From positions 36,148,253-36,212,252 of the forward strand of contig OW028575.1 in assembly GCA_932294295.1 (NCBI GenBank): 64,000 nt of DNA, in the 5' to 3' direction. The notes under the pieces were generated by a model. The model did no database searches, was not told the DNA's origin, and saw only the letters and a program-made list of their open reading frames with translations. A program made the position numbers and the translations under genes. This document shows positions 30,770-43,747 of this stretch, piece by piece (position 1 is the stretch's first letter; each line of letters opens with the position of its first letter). Origin of the DNA: Alitta virens (lineage: Eukaryota > Annelida > Polychaeta > Phyllodocida > Nereididae).

Positions 30770-33700
30770 GCTGTCAACAACATTCAGCTGTCAACAACAT
30801 TCAGCTGCCAAAAACATTACGCTGCCAACAACATTACACTGCCAACAACATTAAGTTGTCAACAACAACCAATTGTCAACAACTGTCAACAACAACCGTC
30901 AACAGCAACCAACTCTGAACAACAAGCTGTCAACAACAACAATATGTCAACAATAACAAGCTGTCAATAACATTAATCCGACAACAACATTAAGCTGTCA
31001 ATGACATTAAGCTGTCAACAACATTAAGCTGTCAACATCATTGAGCTGTCAACAACACTGAGCTGTCAGCAACAACAAACTGTCAACAACAACCAACTGT
31101 CAACACCATCAACCTGTCAACAACAAGCTGTCAACAACAACAACAACAATCTTTTAACAACAGTAAGCTGTCAACGACATTAAGTTGTCAACAACATTCA
31201 GCTGTCAACAACATTAAGCTGCCAACAACATTACGCTGCCAACAACATTACGCTGTCAAAAACAACAATCTGTCAACAACAACCTATTGTCAACAACAAC
31301 TGTCAACAACAACCGTCAAGAGCAACCAACTCTGAACAACAAGCTGTCAACAACAACCATCAACAGGAACCAACTCTGAAGAACAACCTGTCAACAACAA
31401 CAACAACCTGTCAGCAACAACAACCTGTCAACAACAACCTGTCAACAACAACAACCTGTCAACAACAACAACAACAACCTGTCAACAACAACAAACTGTC
31501 AAAAACAACAACCTGTCAAAAACAACAAACTGTCAGCAACAACAACCTGTCAACAACATTAATCTGTCAACAACATTAAGCTGCCAACAACATTAAGCTG
31601 TCAACAACAACAATCTGTCAACAACAACAATCTGTCAACAAAATTGAGCTGCCAACAAAACTGAGCTGCCAACAACATTGAGCTGCCAACAACATTAAGC
31701 TGCCAACAACATTAAGCTGTCAACAACAACAATCTGTCAACAACATTAAGCTGCCAACAACATTAAGCTGTCAACAACAACAATCTTTCAATAACATTAA
31801 GCTGCCAACAACATTGAGCTGCCAACAACATTAAGTTGCCAACAACATTAAGCTGCCAGCAACATTATGCTGTCACCAACAACAAGCTGTAAATAACAAC
31901 AAACTGTCACCAACAACAACCTGTCAACAACAACAACAATCTATCAACAACAACAACAGTCTGTCAACAACAGCTATCTGTCAACAACAACAAGCTGTCA
32001 ACAACATTAAGCTGCCAACAACATTAAGCTTCCAACAACATTATGCTGTCACCGACAACAAGCTGTAAATAACAACAAACTGTCACCAACAACAACCTGT
32101 CAACAACATTAAGCTGGCAACAACATTAACCTTTCAACAACATCAAGAACATTAAGCAGTCAACAACATTAAGCTGCCAAGAACATTAAGCTGTCAACAA
32201 GATTAAGCTGCCAACAACATTAAGCTTTCAACATCATTAAGCTGTCAAAAACAGCAATCTTTCAACAACAACCGTCGACAACAACCATCAACAACAACCG
32301 TCAACAGCAACCAACTCTGAACAACAAGCTGTCAACAACAACAATCTGTCAACAACAACAGGCTGTCAATAACATTAATCCAACAACAACATTAAGCTGT
32401 CAATGACACTAAGCTGTCAACAACAACAATCTCTCAATAACAACTAATTGTCAACAACATCAACCTGTCAACAACAAATTGCCAACAACAACAACAACAA
32501 CAATCTGTCAAGAAGAGCAAGCTGTCAACAACAGCATTCTGTCAACAACATTAAGCTGTCAACAACATTAAGCTGTCAACATCATTGAGCTGTAAACAAC
32601 ATTGAGCTGTCAGCAACAACAAACTGTCAACAACAACCAACTGTCAACAACATCAACCTGTCAACAACAAGCTGTCAACAACAACAACAATCTGTCAACA
32701 ACAGTAAGCTGTCAACAACATTAAGTTGTCAACAACATTAAGCTGCCAACAAAATTCAGCTGCCAACAACATTGAGCTGCCAACAACATTAAGCTGCCAA
32801 CAACATTAAGCTGCCAACAACAACAATCTGTCAACAACATTAAGCTGCCAACAACATTAAGCTGTCAACAACATTAAGCTGCCAACAACATTAAGCTGTC
32901 AACAACAACAAACTGTCAACAACAATCAACTGTCAAAAACATCAACCTGTCAACAACAAGCTGTCAACAACAACAACAACAATGTGTCAAGAAGAGCAAG
33001 CTGTCAACAACAGCAATCTGTCAATAATAACAAGCTGTCAACAACATTAAGCTGTCAACAACATGAAGCTGTCAACAACTTTAAGCAGTCAACAACATTA
33101 AGCAGTCAACAACATTAAGCTGTCAACAACATTGAGCTGTCAACAACATTGAGCTGTCAGCAACAACAAACTGTCAACAACAACCAACTGTCAACAACAT
33201 TGAGCTGTCAGGAACAACAAACTTTCAACAACAAACAACTGTCAACAACATCAACCTGTCAACAACAAGTTGTCAACAACAGCAACAACAATCTGTCAAC
33301 AACAGTAAGCTGTCAACAACATTTAGCTGTCAACAACATTCAGCTGTCAACAACATTCAGCTGCCAACAACATTACGCTGCCAACAACATTAAGCTGTCA
33401 ACAACAACAATCTGTCAATAACAACTAATTGTCAACAACAACTGTCAACAACAACTGTCAACAACAACCGTCAACAGCAACCAACTCTGAACAACAAGCT
33501 GTCAACAACAACATGTCAACAACAACAAGCTGTCAATAACATTAATCCGACAACAACATTAAGCTGTCAACGTCATTAAGCTGTCAACAACATTAAGCCG
33601 CCAACAACATTAAGCTGTCAACAACAACAATATGTCAACAACATTAAGCTGCCAACAACATTGTGCTGCCAACAACATTAAGCTGCCAACAACATTATGC

Positions 33701-36292
33701 TGTCACCAACAACAAGCTGTAAACAACAACAAACTGTCAACAACAACGTCAACATGAACCAACTCAGAAGAACAACCTGTCAACAACAACCTGTCAGCAA
33801 CAACGACCTGTCAACAACAACAACCTGTTAACAACAACAACAACCTGTCAACAACAACAAACTGTCATCAACAACAACCTGTCAACAACATTAATCTTTC
33901 AACAACATTAAGCTGTCAACAACATTAAGTTGTCAAGAACATTAAGCTGCCAACAAAATTCAGCTGCCAACAACATTGAGCTGCCAACAACATTAAGCTG
34001 CCAACAACATTAAGCTGTCAACAACAACAATCTGTCAACAACAACAATCTGTCAACAAAATTGAGCTGCCAAGAAAATTGAGCTGCCAACAACATTGAAC
34101 TGCCAACAACATTAAGCTGCCAACAACATTAAGCTGCCAACAACATTAAGCTGTCAACAACAACAATCTGTCAACAACAACAATCTGTCAACAAAATTGA
34201 GCTGCCAAGAAAATTGAGCTGCCAACAACATTGAGCTGCCAACAACATTAAGCTGCCAACAACATTAAGTTGTCAACAACAACAATCTGTCAACAACATT
34301 AAGCTGCCAACAACATTAAGCTGTCAACATCAACAATCTGTCAACAACATTAAGCTGCCAACAACATTAAGCTGTCAACAAAATTAAGCTGCCAACAACA
34401 TTAAGCTGTCAACAACATTAAGCTGCCAACAACATTGAGCTATCAACAACAACAATCTGTCAACAACAACCAATTGTCAACAACAACTGTCAACAACAAC
34501 CGTCAACAGCAACCAACTCTGAACAAACATCTGTCAACAACAACAATATGTCAACAACAACAAGCTGTCAATAACATTAATCCGAAAACAACATTAAGCT
34601 GTCAACAACATTAAGCTGGCAAACAACATTATGCTGTCAACAACAACAATCTGTCAACAACATTAAGCTGCCAACAACATTGTGCTGCCAACAACATTAA
34701 GCTGCCAACAACATTAAGCTGTCAACAACATTAAGCTGTCAACATCATTGAGCTGTCAGCAACAACAATATGTCAACAACAACAAGCTGTCAATAACTTT
34801 AATCCGAAAACAACATTAAGCTGTCAATGACATTAAGCTGCCAACAACATTAAGCTGTCAACAACAACAATCTGTCAACAACAACAATCTGTCAACAAAA
34901 TTGAGCTGCCAAGAAAATTGAGCTGCCAACAACATTGAACTGCCAACAACATTAAGCTGCCAACAACATTAAGCTGTCAACAACAACAATCTGTCAACAA
35001 CAACAATCTGTCAACAAAATTGAGCTGCCAAGAAAATTGAGCTGCCAACAACATTGAGCTGCCAACAACATTAAGCTGCCAACAACATTGAGCTGCCAAC
35101 AACATTAAGCTGCCAACAACATTAAGCTGTCAACAACAACAATCTGTCAACAACAACAATCTGTCAACAAAATTGAGCTGCCAAGAAAATTGAGCTGCCA
35201 ACAACATTGAACTGCCAACAACATTAAGCTGCCAACAACATTAAGCTGCCAACAACATTAAGCTGTCAACAACAACAATCTGTCAACAACAACAATCTGT
35301 CAACAAAATTGAGCTGCCAAGAAAATTGAGCTGCCAACAACATTGAGCTGCCAACAACATTAAGCTGCCAACAACATTAAGTTGTCAACAACAACAATCT
35401 GTCAACAACATTAAGCTGCCAACAACATTAAGCTGTCAACATCAACAATCTGTCAACAACATTAAGCTGCCAACAACATTAAGCTGTCAACAAAATTAAG
35501 CTGCCAACAACATTAAGCTGCCAACAACATTAAGCTGTCAACAACATTAAGCTGCCAACAACATTGAGCTATCAACAACAACAATCTGTCAACAACAACC
35601 AATTGTCAACAACAACTGTCAACAACAACCGTCAACAGCAACCAACTCTGAACAAACATCTGTCAACAACAACAATATGTCAACAACAACAAGCTGTCAA
35701 TAACATTAATCCGAAAACAACATTAAGCTGTCAACAACATTAAGCTGGCAAACAACATTATGCTGTCAACAACAACAATCTGTCAACAACATTAAGCTGC
35801 CAACAACATTGTGCTGCCAACAACATTAAGCTGCCAACAACATTAAGCTGTCAACAACATTAAGCTGTCAACATCATTGAGCTGTCAGCAACAACAATAT
35901 GTCAACAACAACAAGCTGTCAATAACTTTAATCCGAAAACAACATTAAGCTGTCAATGACATTAAGCTGCCAACAACATTAAGCTGTCAACAACAACAAT
36001 CTGTCAACAACAACAATCTGTCAACAAAATTGAGCTGCCAAGAAAATTGAGCTGCCAACAACATTGAACTGCCAACAACATTAAGCTGCCAACAACATTA
36101 AGCTGTCAACAACAACAATCTGTCAACAACAACAATCTGTCAACAAAATTGAGCTGCCAAGAAAATTGAGCTGCCAACAACATTGAGCTGCCAACAACAT
36201 TAAGCTGCCAACAACATTAAGCTGTCAACAACAACAATCTGTCAACAACATTAAGCTGCCAACAACATTAAGCTGTCAACTACATTAAGCTG
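30770..36292. repeat. 17-bp satellite array, segment 3 and its right edge
   Basis: The same AC-rich satellite continues to about 36292, where a final CATTAAGCTG unit gives way to unrelated sequence (GGTCGAGCC...). Near 34440-36290 a block with TCTGAACAAACATC recurs about 1140 bp apart, and units alternating CTGCCAAGAAAATTGAG with CTGTCAACAACAACAAT are locally amplified. No gene is supported. Confidence 0.93.
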
Positions 36293-37827
36293 GGTCGAGC
36301 CACTCACAGGGAAAATCAAGCATTGGATGATAAGTAACGTATTCACAAATTCACTGATAATTTTCATAATTAATGTACTTGGTACTCTAATGCTTTACAC
36401 AAGTGCATATTGGTTGATTTGTGGACTGATCCCCAGTTCACAGGTGGCTGCACATATAATGATGCCTGTGGTGGTTGTTCATGCATTGATCGATTTTCTG
36501 TGAGCAAAGATGTTATATGAAGGATATTATAGCAGTGAAGGTCTTGGATGGTGTTTGAATACAAACCATTCTCCAGTAATCACAATTAAGTCTTGTTTAT
36601 CTACACCATGCATATGGAAGACAAGATGATAGAATTATTGACTGCCTGCCTGAAATCCTTTTTCACTTGATATGGTCCCTTACACTGTTGCTTAACAGCT
36701 GATTGGGCATTCCCTCGGATTTATTAGGCCTTTCAAGAATTGCAAACCAGGCTGAACTGAGCATGTCAGCCCTTACAAGAAGGAATGTTCCTTCTGGTAT
36801 TCTTTGTGATGTCAAGCCAGAAAACCCAACAATGGTGTATTATACTCTTACTTAAGAGAAGCAAAAAGACAGTATCTTTATGCTGTAAGGCATATTAAAA
36901 GAGTTCAGAAAAGAAAAGGTTCTCAAGCAGATCAGTATCAATAATTCAAGGGATTTATGTAAAGAAATCGAGAAAATGCATCAACCAAACCACATAGCTA
37001 TTCTTTTATATTTAAAGTTTCAAAATGACAAAGTTATGGAAGAAAATGTAAAAAAACTAACTAGGCCTATCTCTTGCAGGAAGCTAAACAAAGTGTCATA
37101 TATTTCCTATATTAACAATATTTATTGCCCTGGCAACTGCGTTTCTGGGGTACCACCAAAATCTATTGCAAAAATATGTAGTGGAATTACTTTAAATGAA
37201 GATATGACTAGACTGTCCGGGGAGAGATTTCCATAAAAGTACCCACCTGTGCTTGCGTGAATAAAAGATACGCAACATCAAGCGCAAGCTTGACTATATT
37301 TTTGGGAAAAAACAATGCAAAAAGAAAGGACTATTGAAGCAGCCAAAAATAGTCTAAACATGACTATCATGACAACGGCTTGCATCTGAGCCATGATATT
37401 TAGTCTTTGGTATCATTAACTACAAGTTCTGATAATTTGAACAAAATCCATGATTAACACTTATCAAAAATGTTGTTATTTACTCGATTTTCTCTGTCAG
37501 TGGGCAGTGGCTCTTAAACCTCAGCATTAGTTTTGTAATTTCTTATTCGTTAGTCGTCATACTCATATCTTGGATGAACTCTTTAAATGCCCTTATGAAT
37601 TAATTTATTTGAAATCTTTATTGTTTATAATACATGCATATTGGATGAATTACAGTCACACTGGTTAGAATTCACTCTATAATTAAAAAATCATAACTGA
37701 TCATCTCATTCCCTATTTTTCCTTTGTTAGGCAGACTTCTTCTCTGCAGCATGTCATAGCCATTGCAATTAAGATTTTGCTTAATATAGATGACCAGTAA
37801 TTTACAGATTCGGTTTATTATTTTCAG
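36293..37827. other. Non-satellite AT-rich DNA, no supported gene
   Basis: This is ordinary single-copy-looking DNA between the satellite and a possible terminal exon. Open frames are under 90 codons and match nothing I recognise. Acceptor-like sites occur near 37080 (CTATCTCTTGCAG) and near 37730 (CCTTTGTTAG), but no chain of exons with consistent phase could be built. Confidence 0.5.
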
Positions 37828-38410
37828 TTATCTCAACATGGAGGGCTGTGGAAGACTGCAGAATTACAGCAAACAGAGAGCTTATGCACTGACGAAACTA
37901 TGGCATCCTTTTGAAGCCGATGACTGTTAATTAAGAAGATTCAAGACATGACATATCCATATTGTGATAAATCATATGATATTCTATCATCTACATGCTG
38001 ATCCTGTGTGGATGGGGGATGCAATCACTGCCCTCCCCGCCCCCAAAACCAAAACTAAGTTGGGATGATAACTATTATAATTTTATAATTGAATAAGTAT
38101 TTATATAATACATTAGGGATATAATGTTGTATTTTTTAGTGTTAACAATATTTTATCTTTGCAAAAATATATATAACTTATTATTATAAGCAGGAATAGT
38201 AGTGTTATTGAGAAAAGCTTTGATTGAATTGTGTTAAAGTCACCCAGGAATGTCAATCTTTGTAGACTTAGTAGAGGTGCTTATGACTTGATTTTATAAC
38301 TTTGTATGGAACTTGAATTTAATTCTTTCGTTTTTTTTAGCCTATCTGTGATATTATTTTACCTGTTTTGTTATTTCCTAAAGCTTTTATGTACATTTGT
38401 GTAAAATAAA
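37828..38410 (+). other. Possible terminal exon with 3' UTR and poly(A) signal
   Basis: A pyrimidine-rich acceptor (TTTATTATTTTCAG) ends at 37827. Two of the three frames stay open for about 29-34 codons after it before stopping near 37910-37930. An AATAAA at 38405-38410, in the context GTAAAATAAAACTG, is a good poly(A) signal for the same strand about 480 bp later. The peptide in either frame is not recognisable and no upstream exon was found. This is inference from splice and poly(A) signals only; it may be non-coding. Confidence 0.25.
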
Positions 38411-38586
38411 ACTGTTTAAATATGCATATTATATATATTCTTCACAATGATTCCTGGCAATTATTTATGCAATTAAAAGACACTCATGTGACTCAATGAC
38501 TTTCACTTGATGTATATTTATTGTAAGAATTATGCAGTCAATGTATAAGTTTAGCTAAACATACACCTGAACTTAATTAATGTTGT

Positions 38587-39217
38587 CAGTGGCGTAACCT
38601 GGGGGGAGGGGCAAAGTTCCAGAATTTCCCCCAAATCGTGCATAGCTTGTTGCAAATAAAAGCACAAAATTCACTGTTGGCTTTGGCACAATTATAGGTA
38701 TAAGCTACTGTTTACGACATTACAATGATTTAAATGCTGGCTTAGATTATGTTGATACCCACCTAAATCAGTTATTAAAATTTATGTGTGGGGAAATTCT
38801 GGAGAAATATCTGTATAAGATCAAGGGAAAATATCAATATAAGATGGCCAAAGTTGGGGATATATCAGCATTAGACGTTGAACATTTGAGAAAAAGCATC
38901 AGCAAAAGAGTGGAACATTTCTTAAGCACATCAGAAAGATCGTGAAAATTTGGGACATTAGGGTGAGATAGGCTTAGGAGAAATAACAGGGTTATATTGG
39001 AAACATTTTGGGGAAATATCAACATTATGATGGTGCCAAATTTGGGGGGGGGGGGGAGGGAACTGGCAAAATAAAATGAAATTTTGGGAAAAATCAGATG
39101 GCTTCAACTAGTTGCTTCAAGCACCATTAATTTTTTTTTCATTTTGTTCAGATCTTCCCAAAATCCCTTCAGGTTTGGCAGTCTGCCCCCCCCCCCCCCC
39201 CAGTATCTACGCCGCTG
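38587..39217. mobile_element. hAT-like non-autonomous DNA transposon
   Basis: The left end reads CAGTGGCGTAACC followed by a G run. The right end, reverse-complemented, reads CAGCGGCGTAGATAC followed by a G run, giving imperfect inverted termini of the CAGNGGCGTAG type. Flanking 8-mers AATGTTGT (38579-38586) and AATACTTT (39218-39225) match at five of eight positions, compatible with a decayed 8-bp target duplication. No transposase frame is present. The 631-bp interior is AT-rich and includes a long G run near 39043-39057. Confidence 0.6.
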
Positions 39218-41851
39218 AATACTTTTGCCATATAAATGCTTGTATATATATGTTTGTGTAATAAAAATTTCAAGAAATATAATACCAGAAATTGAGTCTG
39301 TTATTCTATGGGTTTCACTCTGCAAATCAGGGAAAGCATGGAAAATCAGTAAAAAAGATTTTTAATTGGTCGAGTTAACTTCTTGTTTAAGGAATATTTC
39401 ATGACATGCTCTGACTGCGGGATGCTGATTGTGCTTTGAAAAGTGCACATGATAACAAAATCTTTTATCATATGATAGTCCAGGCAAATGTATATTAAGC
39501 TACAATGCTGGACTGTAAATGGCCAGGTAAATGGGAAAAGTATGTGTTTCCATAAACTGTCAATGGGCCACAATTGTGTTTTCTGAAAGCATTGGGAGAC
39601 ATGGAGTCAATTTCTTTAAACATAAAATTATCATGTGACATAGGGGTATCAAAGTGCTTTGGGGTCATACAGTTACCAAAGGTCATGTCTTTAACATCTA
39701 GCCATCTAGTGTTTATTTTACAAAGTAGGACCTAGATGCCCACACTGAAGTGACTAGTGGCGACATCTGATGGATTATTCCATGTCTGTTGCTCTACAGG
39801 GGTTGTGTTATCAATCCTAGGCTGATTCCTTTGGGGTTTGGTCTGAACCAGATAGCTCAGTGCTAGTGTTAGGAACTCTGATGCAAGGGGTAATTCAGGT
39901 TGTAGGTACGAATCTAAGGAGGGAGCAATGTCTATAGTGAAAACATAGTGACCAGAAAGCACTGTACACCCTAATAATAATAATTCTTTTCTTTTTTTAA
40001 TTACTTTTGGTTCAAACATCATAATTTTGATATTGAATACAAGGGGGCTCATAATAGTGACTACAGTCTTGTGGGCCTCCTCAATCTATGTTTTATAAAT
40101 GTTTGAGCTGACTTATTTGCCTATGATGAAATAACTAATTTAAGCACCCAATGAACGAATTGTGTCTAAGATCTGGAGAGAGTTTTCTTTCTGTTAATTC
40201 TTGAAAATTCTAAATAGGCCTGGTTTATTCAGCTCCAATGCACACTAGCATCACTGGTTCATATATGTTTATTCAGTATCAACAGAGATTTGACCATCAC
40301 TCAAGAGGCTAGGAGACGTATCTTGACCCCCTAGCAGGAGTGGTCAAATGGTTGTTAAAATGCTCTAGCTACAGTCCACAACCACGTGTATAACCTGGTT
40401 TGAGGAACAATAGTTGTACTACCAGAGAATTGGGGTATTGTTTCAAGAAGGTATGGTCAGAAACTCCACGGCCTTGTCAGACATATATGACGGATAATTA
40501 TTGATCAAGTCGTTGTATTTAGGTGCATATATTAATATTATCTTACGAGGGTATAACTAGAGAAGGTTACGGCCCTGCCATATGTTTGTGGGAGATAACA
40601 ATTATATATCATCATTGAAAAAAGAGCATTGTTTCAAGAGGGTACGGCCTACTACCGCGGTCCTGTCACATGTTTATGGGAGAAAACATTAGTGTATTTT
40701 TTGCTCTTGTACTGTGAAATGAAATTTATGTATGTCTGAAACGTTTCTCCAAGTATCTATAATCTAATTTGCTATATATACCCACACCTGAGATCAGGTG
40801 TGGCATTGTCTAAGTTATTATCAGCATCTCGTATTTTAAGTAGCTAAAGTTTAACACCAATAATGTGCATTTGAGACCAAATGCCAGTATATGACCATTT
40901 GATTAATCTGTGCATTGTTTGACTAGTTATTAGGGGTGAGTGTGTAACTTTCTTACTGTAGAATCTACCATTAAGTGGGTGTACAACCATTTGGGTATGA
41001 GATTTGAGTGTATGAATGTTTGAAAATTGTGTATTAAAAATTCCATGACCAATTAATGGTCATATAAGTGTACTGAAGTTAGACCCACATTGGTGGGATT
41101 TAATACCAATTATTGTGTGAATACATCCCATTTTTATGTTGTATGAATATTCATGAGAATACATATTTGAAACTTTACCACATATTTTGTTTCTCCATGT
41201 GCTTTACATATTTTAAAAGTAGCTACTCATGAGAAATATACTGAAACCTCAAAAGCAGGCAAGCAAGAATAATCACCCCAGGGCATGTATAGATAGATGA
41301 AGACTGATGATATGTGCAACGACCCTTAACAGAGTTCGAAATCTGTGTAGTTACTGCAACTGATAGGGAACACCTGCATCTAAAACCAGTGTAAATTGTA
41401 TCAGAACATACAAGAAATAATTGACAGGACATTGATCAGGAAGTGAAAGACCACATCCTGAGGTGTTCAGTGGAGTGAGTAATTAATAAGCTGAGCCTAG
41501 TCAGAATCAGATTTTAAGCAAGAAAAATTGAATTAATATTGTAAAGTGCATGAACTATATATTTACACTAATTCTGAATCGAAGCAGCACCCCCAGACCG
41601 CGGTATTAGAAGAACTACATTAATATGACAATCAAACGTTTTGTAATATTTTTTATGACTCCATTTTGATCTGAATGAATTAAAAGCTTAAGTGAACAGT
41701 AAATTAAGGCCTGTGATTAAAAATATTAAATTAGTAGGCTGCTGCACTCTTGGCAAAGAGAAAATTCAACAACACCTGAATGTGATGTTTTGACTATAGA
41801 CATGAGAAACAGTGGCATTGCATCATTCCATGGAAGCTGAAGTGCATGAAG
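39218..41851. other. AT-rich intergenic DNA with no supported gene
   Basis: No open frame above about 106 codons and no recognisable domain were seen on either strand. The only structure I can point to is the group of diverged repeats listed at 40437-40690. Confidence 0.5.
40437..40690. repeat. Three diverged direct repeats of about 60-120 bp
   Basis: Three blocks share a core that reads roughly 'ATTGTTTCAAGA-GGTA-GG-C', then 'ACGGCC-TGTCA', then 'CATATGTTTGTGGGAGA-AACA'. They begin near 40437, 40545 and 40627. The first and third share the opening TTGTTTCAAGA; the second and third share the closing GGGAGA block. The pattern is visible by eye but heavily diverged. No function is suggested. 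Confidence 0.45.
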
Positions 41852-42250
41852 CAGGGGCGTAGCCAGAACTGACCTCAGCAGTCCTTTGGGAATGGATTTG
41901 GTACCCAATTTACCCTTCAAAAATATTGAAAAAAAAAAACCCAAAAACTTCATAACACAATATACATATGCCCATAGCATTCCAAATTGTTTCAACATCG
42001 GTGTGATGTCAGCGATGTTAATACGATGTTGTAACGACAGTGGCCTATATGGAAACCATGCTGGACCGATTTGGAATGCTATCTTGGATGTAGATACTGA
42101 CATGATTAACTACTATCTTTTTTGGTTGTGGCTAGGCGTTAAGTGCCATGGAGGTTGTTTTTTGGTTTATGGTATCTTTTCTTTTCTTTGGGCCAGGGAG
42201 GGGGGGGGGGAGTCAATGAGCCCCATATCCGCCCCCCCCCCCCTTCTGTC
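41852..42250. mobile_element. hAT-like element, left terminus with degraded right end
   Basis: CAGGGGCGTAGCCAG at 41852 matches the terminal motif of the element at 38587. No matching right terminus was found, but C and G runs of the kind next to these termini occur at 42198-42245. Inside is a 14-bp inverted repeat, ATAGCATTCCAAAT at 41974-41987 and its complement at 42069-42082, enclosing about 80 bp. I infer a degraded non-autonomous element; the right border is approximate. Confidence 0.4.
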
Positions 42251-43145
42251 TTAATAGCCGCAGGCGAGATAACCCTTCACAACACAATTTCATTCTATAT
42301 ATTTTTATTTTTGTCATTTAATATAGGATTAACATGTTCTACATTTTTCAGTATCGGAAATAAGCCAATCTTTCCACTGCATGGATAAATCCCATGTCTT
42401 CATCTGCCACTTTATGTACCCACGGGTTTGTGCTAGTTCAATATAATGTCAGTGCATGTCATTTGTCTCATTGTTTCCCACTAGTGGGGTACTGTGAGAC
42501 AAGCTAAGGGGAAGAGTGACAAATGGCATATGATATAGTACCACAAAAAAAACGCAAAATTCTGCAAATACCCTTATTTTAGGCAGCAAGTTCCTTTTAT
42601 TGTCCTTTACAGGTCTGAAGCTTAGCAAGTTATTTTACCACCAGCCAGAGGTAGATGTAATTATTAGATGGTAAGGCTTGAAGTCCAAACGATTTTTTGC
42701 ATTTATCCTATAGTTGGAGGTCATTCACTTGGCCTGGCATAGACAGTACGAGGCATGCACCACCAATTCAACTTGTTCTGCAACGAACATTCAGCTGTAA
42801 TTTTTCCTGTAAACTTACTTTGAAATTAACTGTCTAACCCTGCCCCACTCATGCTTTGTCTCACTCTTTGATCCCCATATGCTGTTTTCAATATGAACTT
42901 TTGACCTTCTGAGGCCCACATGGCTACACAGCAATGTTTATTAATATGTGGAATTAAAGACCATGTTAGGAATTCATTAATTCATAAATATGTAAGTGAG
43001 CAATGTAATTTCTTTTACTAATGATGTACTTGAATAGCACTGAGATTACAGGGTCATTGACAGTTTCATTGTTTGGTGGATTGGGGATTAGACGTCTGAG
43101 CTGATTGTTTCTCCAATGCTGCTAACAACAAACAATCAAACAATG
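42251..43145. other. Intergenic DNA, nothing recognised
   Basis: No gene, RNA or repeat could be supported on either strand in this stretch. Confidence 0.5.
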
Positions 43146-43255
43146 GGCCAAATATATAAATAGTGGGCCCATTGGTGTCACAGTATCATTCCATCAATCA
43201 CCATTGAATCAGCAAGGTGAATTGCCATTAGTGACAGAAAGGAGAGCACAGCTCT
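43146..43255 (+). promoter_or_regulatory. Putative host core promoter and short first exon
   Basis: TATATAAATAG (about 43154-43164) is a strong TATA box in a GC-richer context (TGGGCCAA before, GTGGGCCCATT after). About 90 bp later the sequence meets a consensus splice donor, CTCT|GTAAGT, with the intron starting at 43256. The short exon between has no obvious coding frame. The Polinton terminus begins 49 bp inside this putative intron. A candidate downstream exon lies beyond the element at 60511. The function of such a transcript is unknown. Confidence 0.4.
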
Positions 43256-43304
43256 GTAAGTAGTTTTTTTTATTATTATATTATTGTATAACGTGCATTT
43301 GACT

Positions 43305-43387
43305 AATACTACTATATATGTATGGGAGGGTACTTGTTTTCCTAGCCCTAAAAGGGGCGTGGTTAGAGGCGTGGCTAATTAATATTC
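43305..43387 (+). repeat. Polinton left terminal inverted repeat
   Basis: It begins AATACTACTATATATG, passes through AAAAGGGGCGTGG and GAGGCGTGGC, and ends CTAATTAATATTC. The reverse complement of 60041-60135 has the same order of blocks: AGTACTACTATG, AAAAGGGGCGTGG, GGGGCGTGGC, CTAATTAATATTC. The left copy has two GGCGTGG units where the right has three, and the outer 30 bp are more diverged than the inner 35 bp. Confidence 0.8.
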
Positions 43388-43747
43388 AAAGTGCTCAAAA
43401 TAGATGAGGTATGTGTTCCACACAGTACAACCTCTTGATATTGGTCATGAACACCTGCATATCCTGAGGCATTTTTTTTTTCTTTTCTTTTTTTTTTATG
43501 ACCCTTCATAGTTTTTATATACCTAGAAATATATGTGTGAACATGTCTCAGGGCCAAGGGTATTTTACCCAATTATTGTGAGTGTGACATTTTTTATGAT
43601 GCATAAAAGAGAGTTATACTATCATAGGTCTAAAAATAAAATATGTTATATAATCTATTCATATATAAGTGTCTCCAGAATTCATCTCTCTCCATAAGTC
43701 TTGATATGTTCTTCCTGTTAACTCTAACAGACCAACTTCTTAGAGAA
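43388..43747. other. Polinton left subterminal non-coding region
   Basis: This holds a long T tract near 43471-43499 and, close to the first gene, an AT-rich TTATATAATC (43646-43655). An acceptor-like CTGTTAACTCTAACAG ends at 43730, 17 bp before the chosen ATG of the RING-like gene, so a leader intron is possible. No open frame is convincing. Confidence 0.5.

Larger units (their letters stand above)
20310..32160. repeat. Second copy of a multi-kilobase satellite segmental duplication
   Basis: The order of variant units, including the TTAA element, repeats that of about 1000-16290. Offsets step through 19310 (1029 to 20339), 17479 (4545 to 22024), 17509 (7480 to 24989), 15877 (12429 to 28306) and 15860 (TTAA element and its flanks). 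The steps reflect the 1831-bp doublet in the left copy, the 1029-bp doublet in the right copy, and single-unit gains and losses. Beyond about 32160 the two copies diverge. Borders are approximate. Confidence 0.8.

Noticed and set aside
1029..33421. Many Gln/Asn/Ser/Thr-rich open frames that look like prion-like or repeat proteins
   Set aside because: They are a by-product of the 17-bp satellite, which reads as the same peptide in every frame. Many open on TTG or CTG, none exceeds about 170 codons, and there is no promoter, splice or poly(A) context.
1..36292. CRISPR array
   Set aside because: The units are directly tandem, with no regular non-repetitive spacers, and the context is animal DNA with spliced genes.
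39732..42388. Open frames of 70-125 codons on both strands between the satellite and the Polinton
   Set aside because: They overlap one another on opposite strands, run through poly-G/poly-C tracts and hAT-like ends, and have no protein-like motif.
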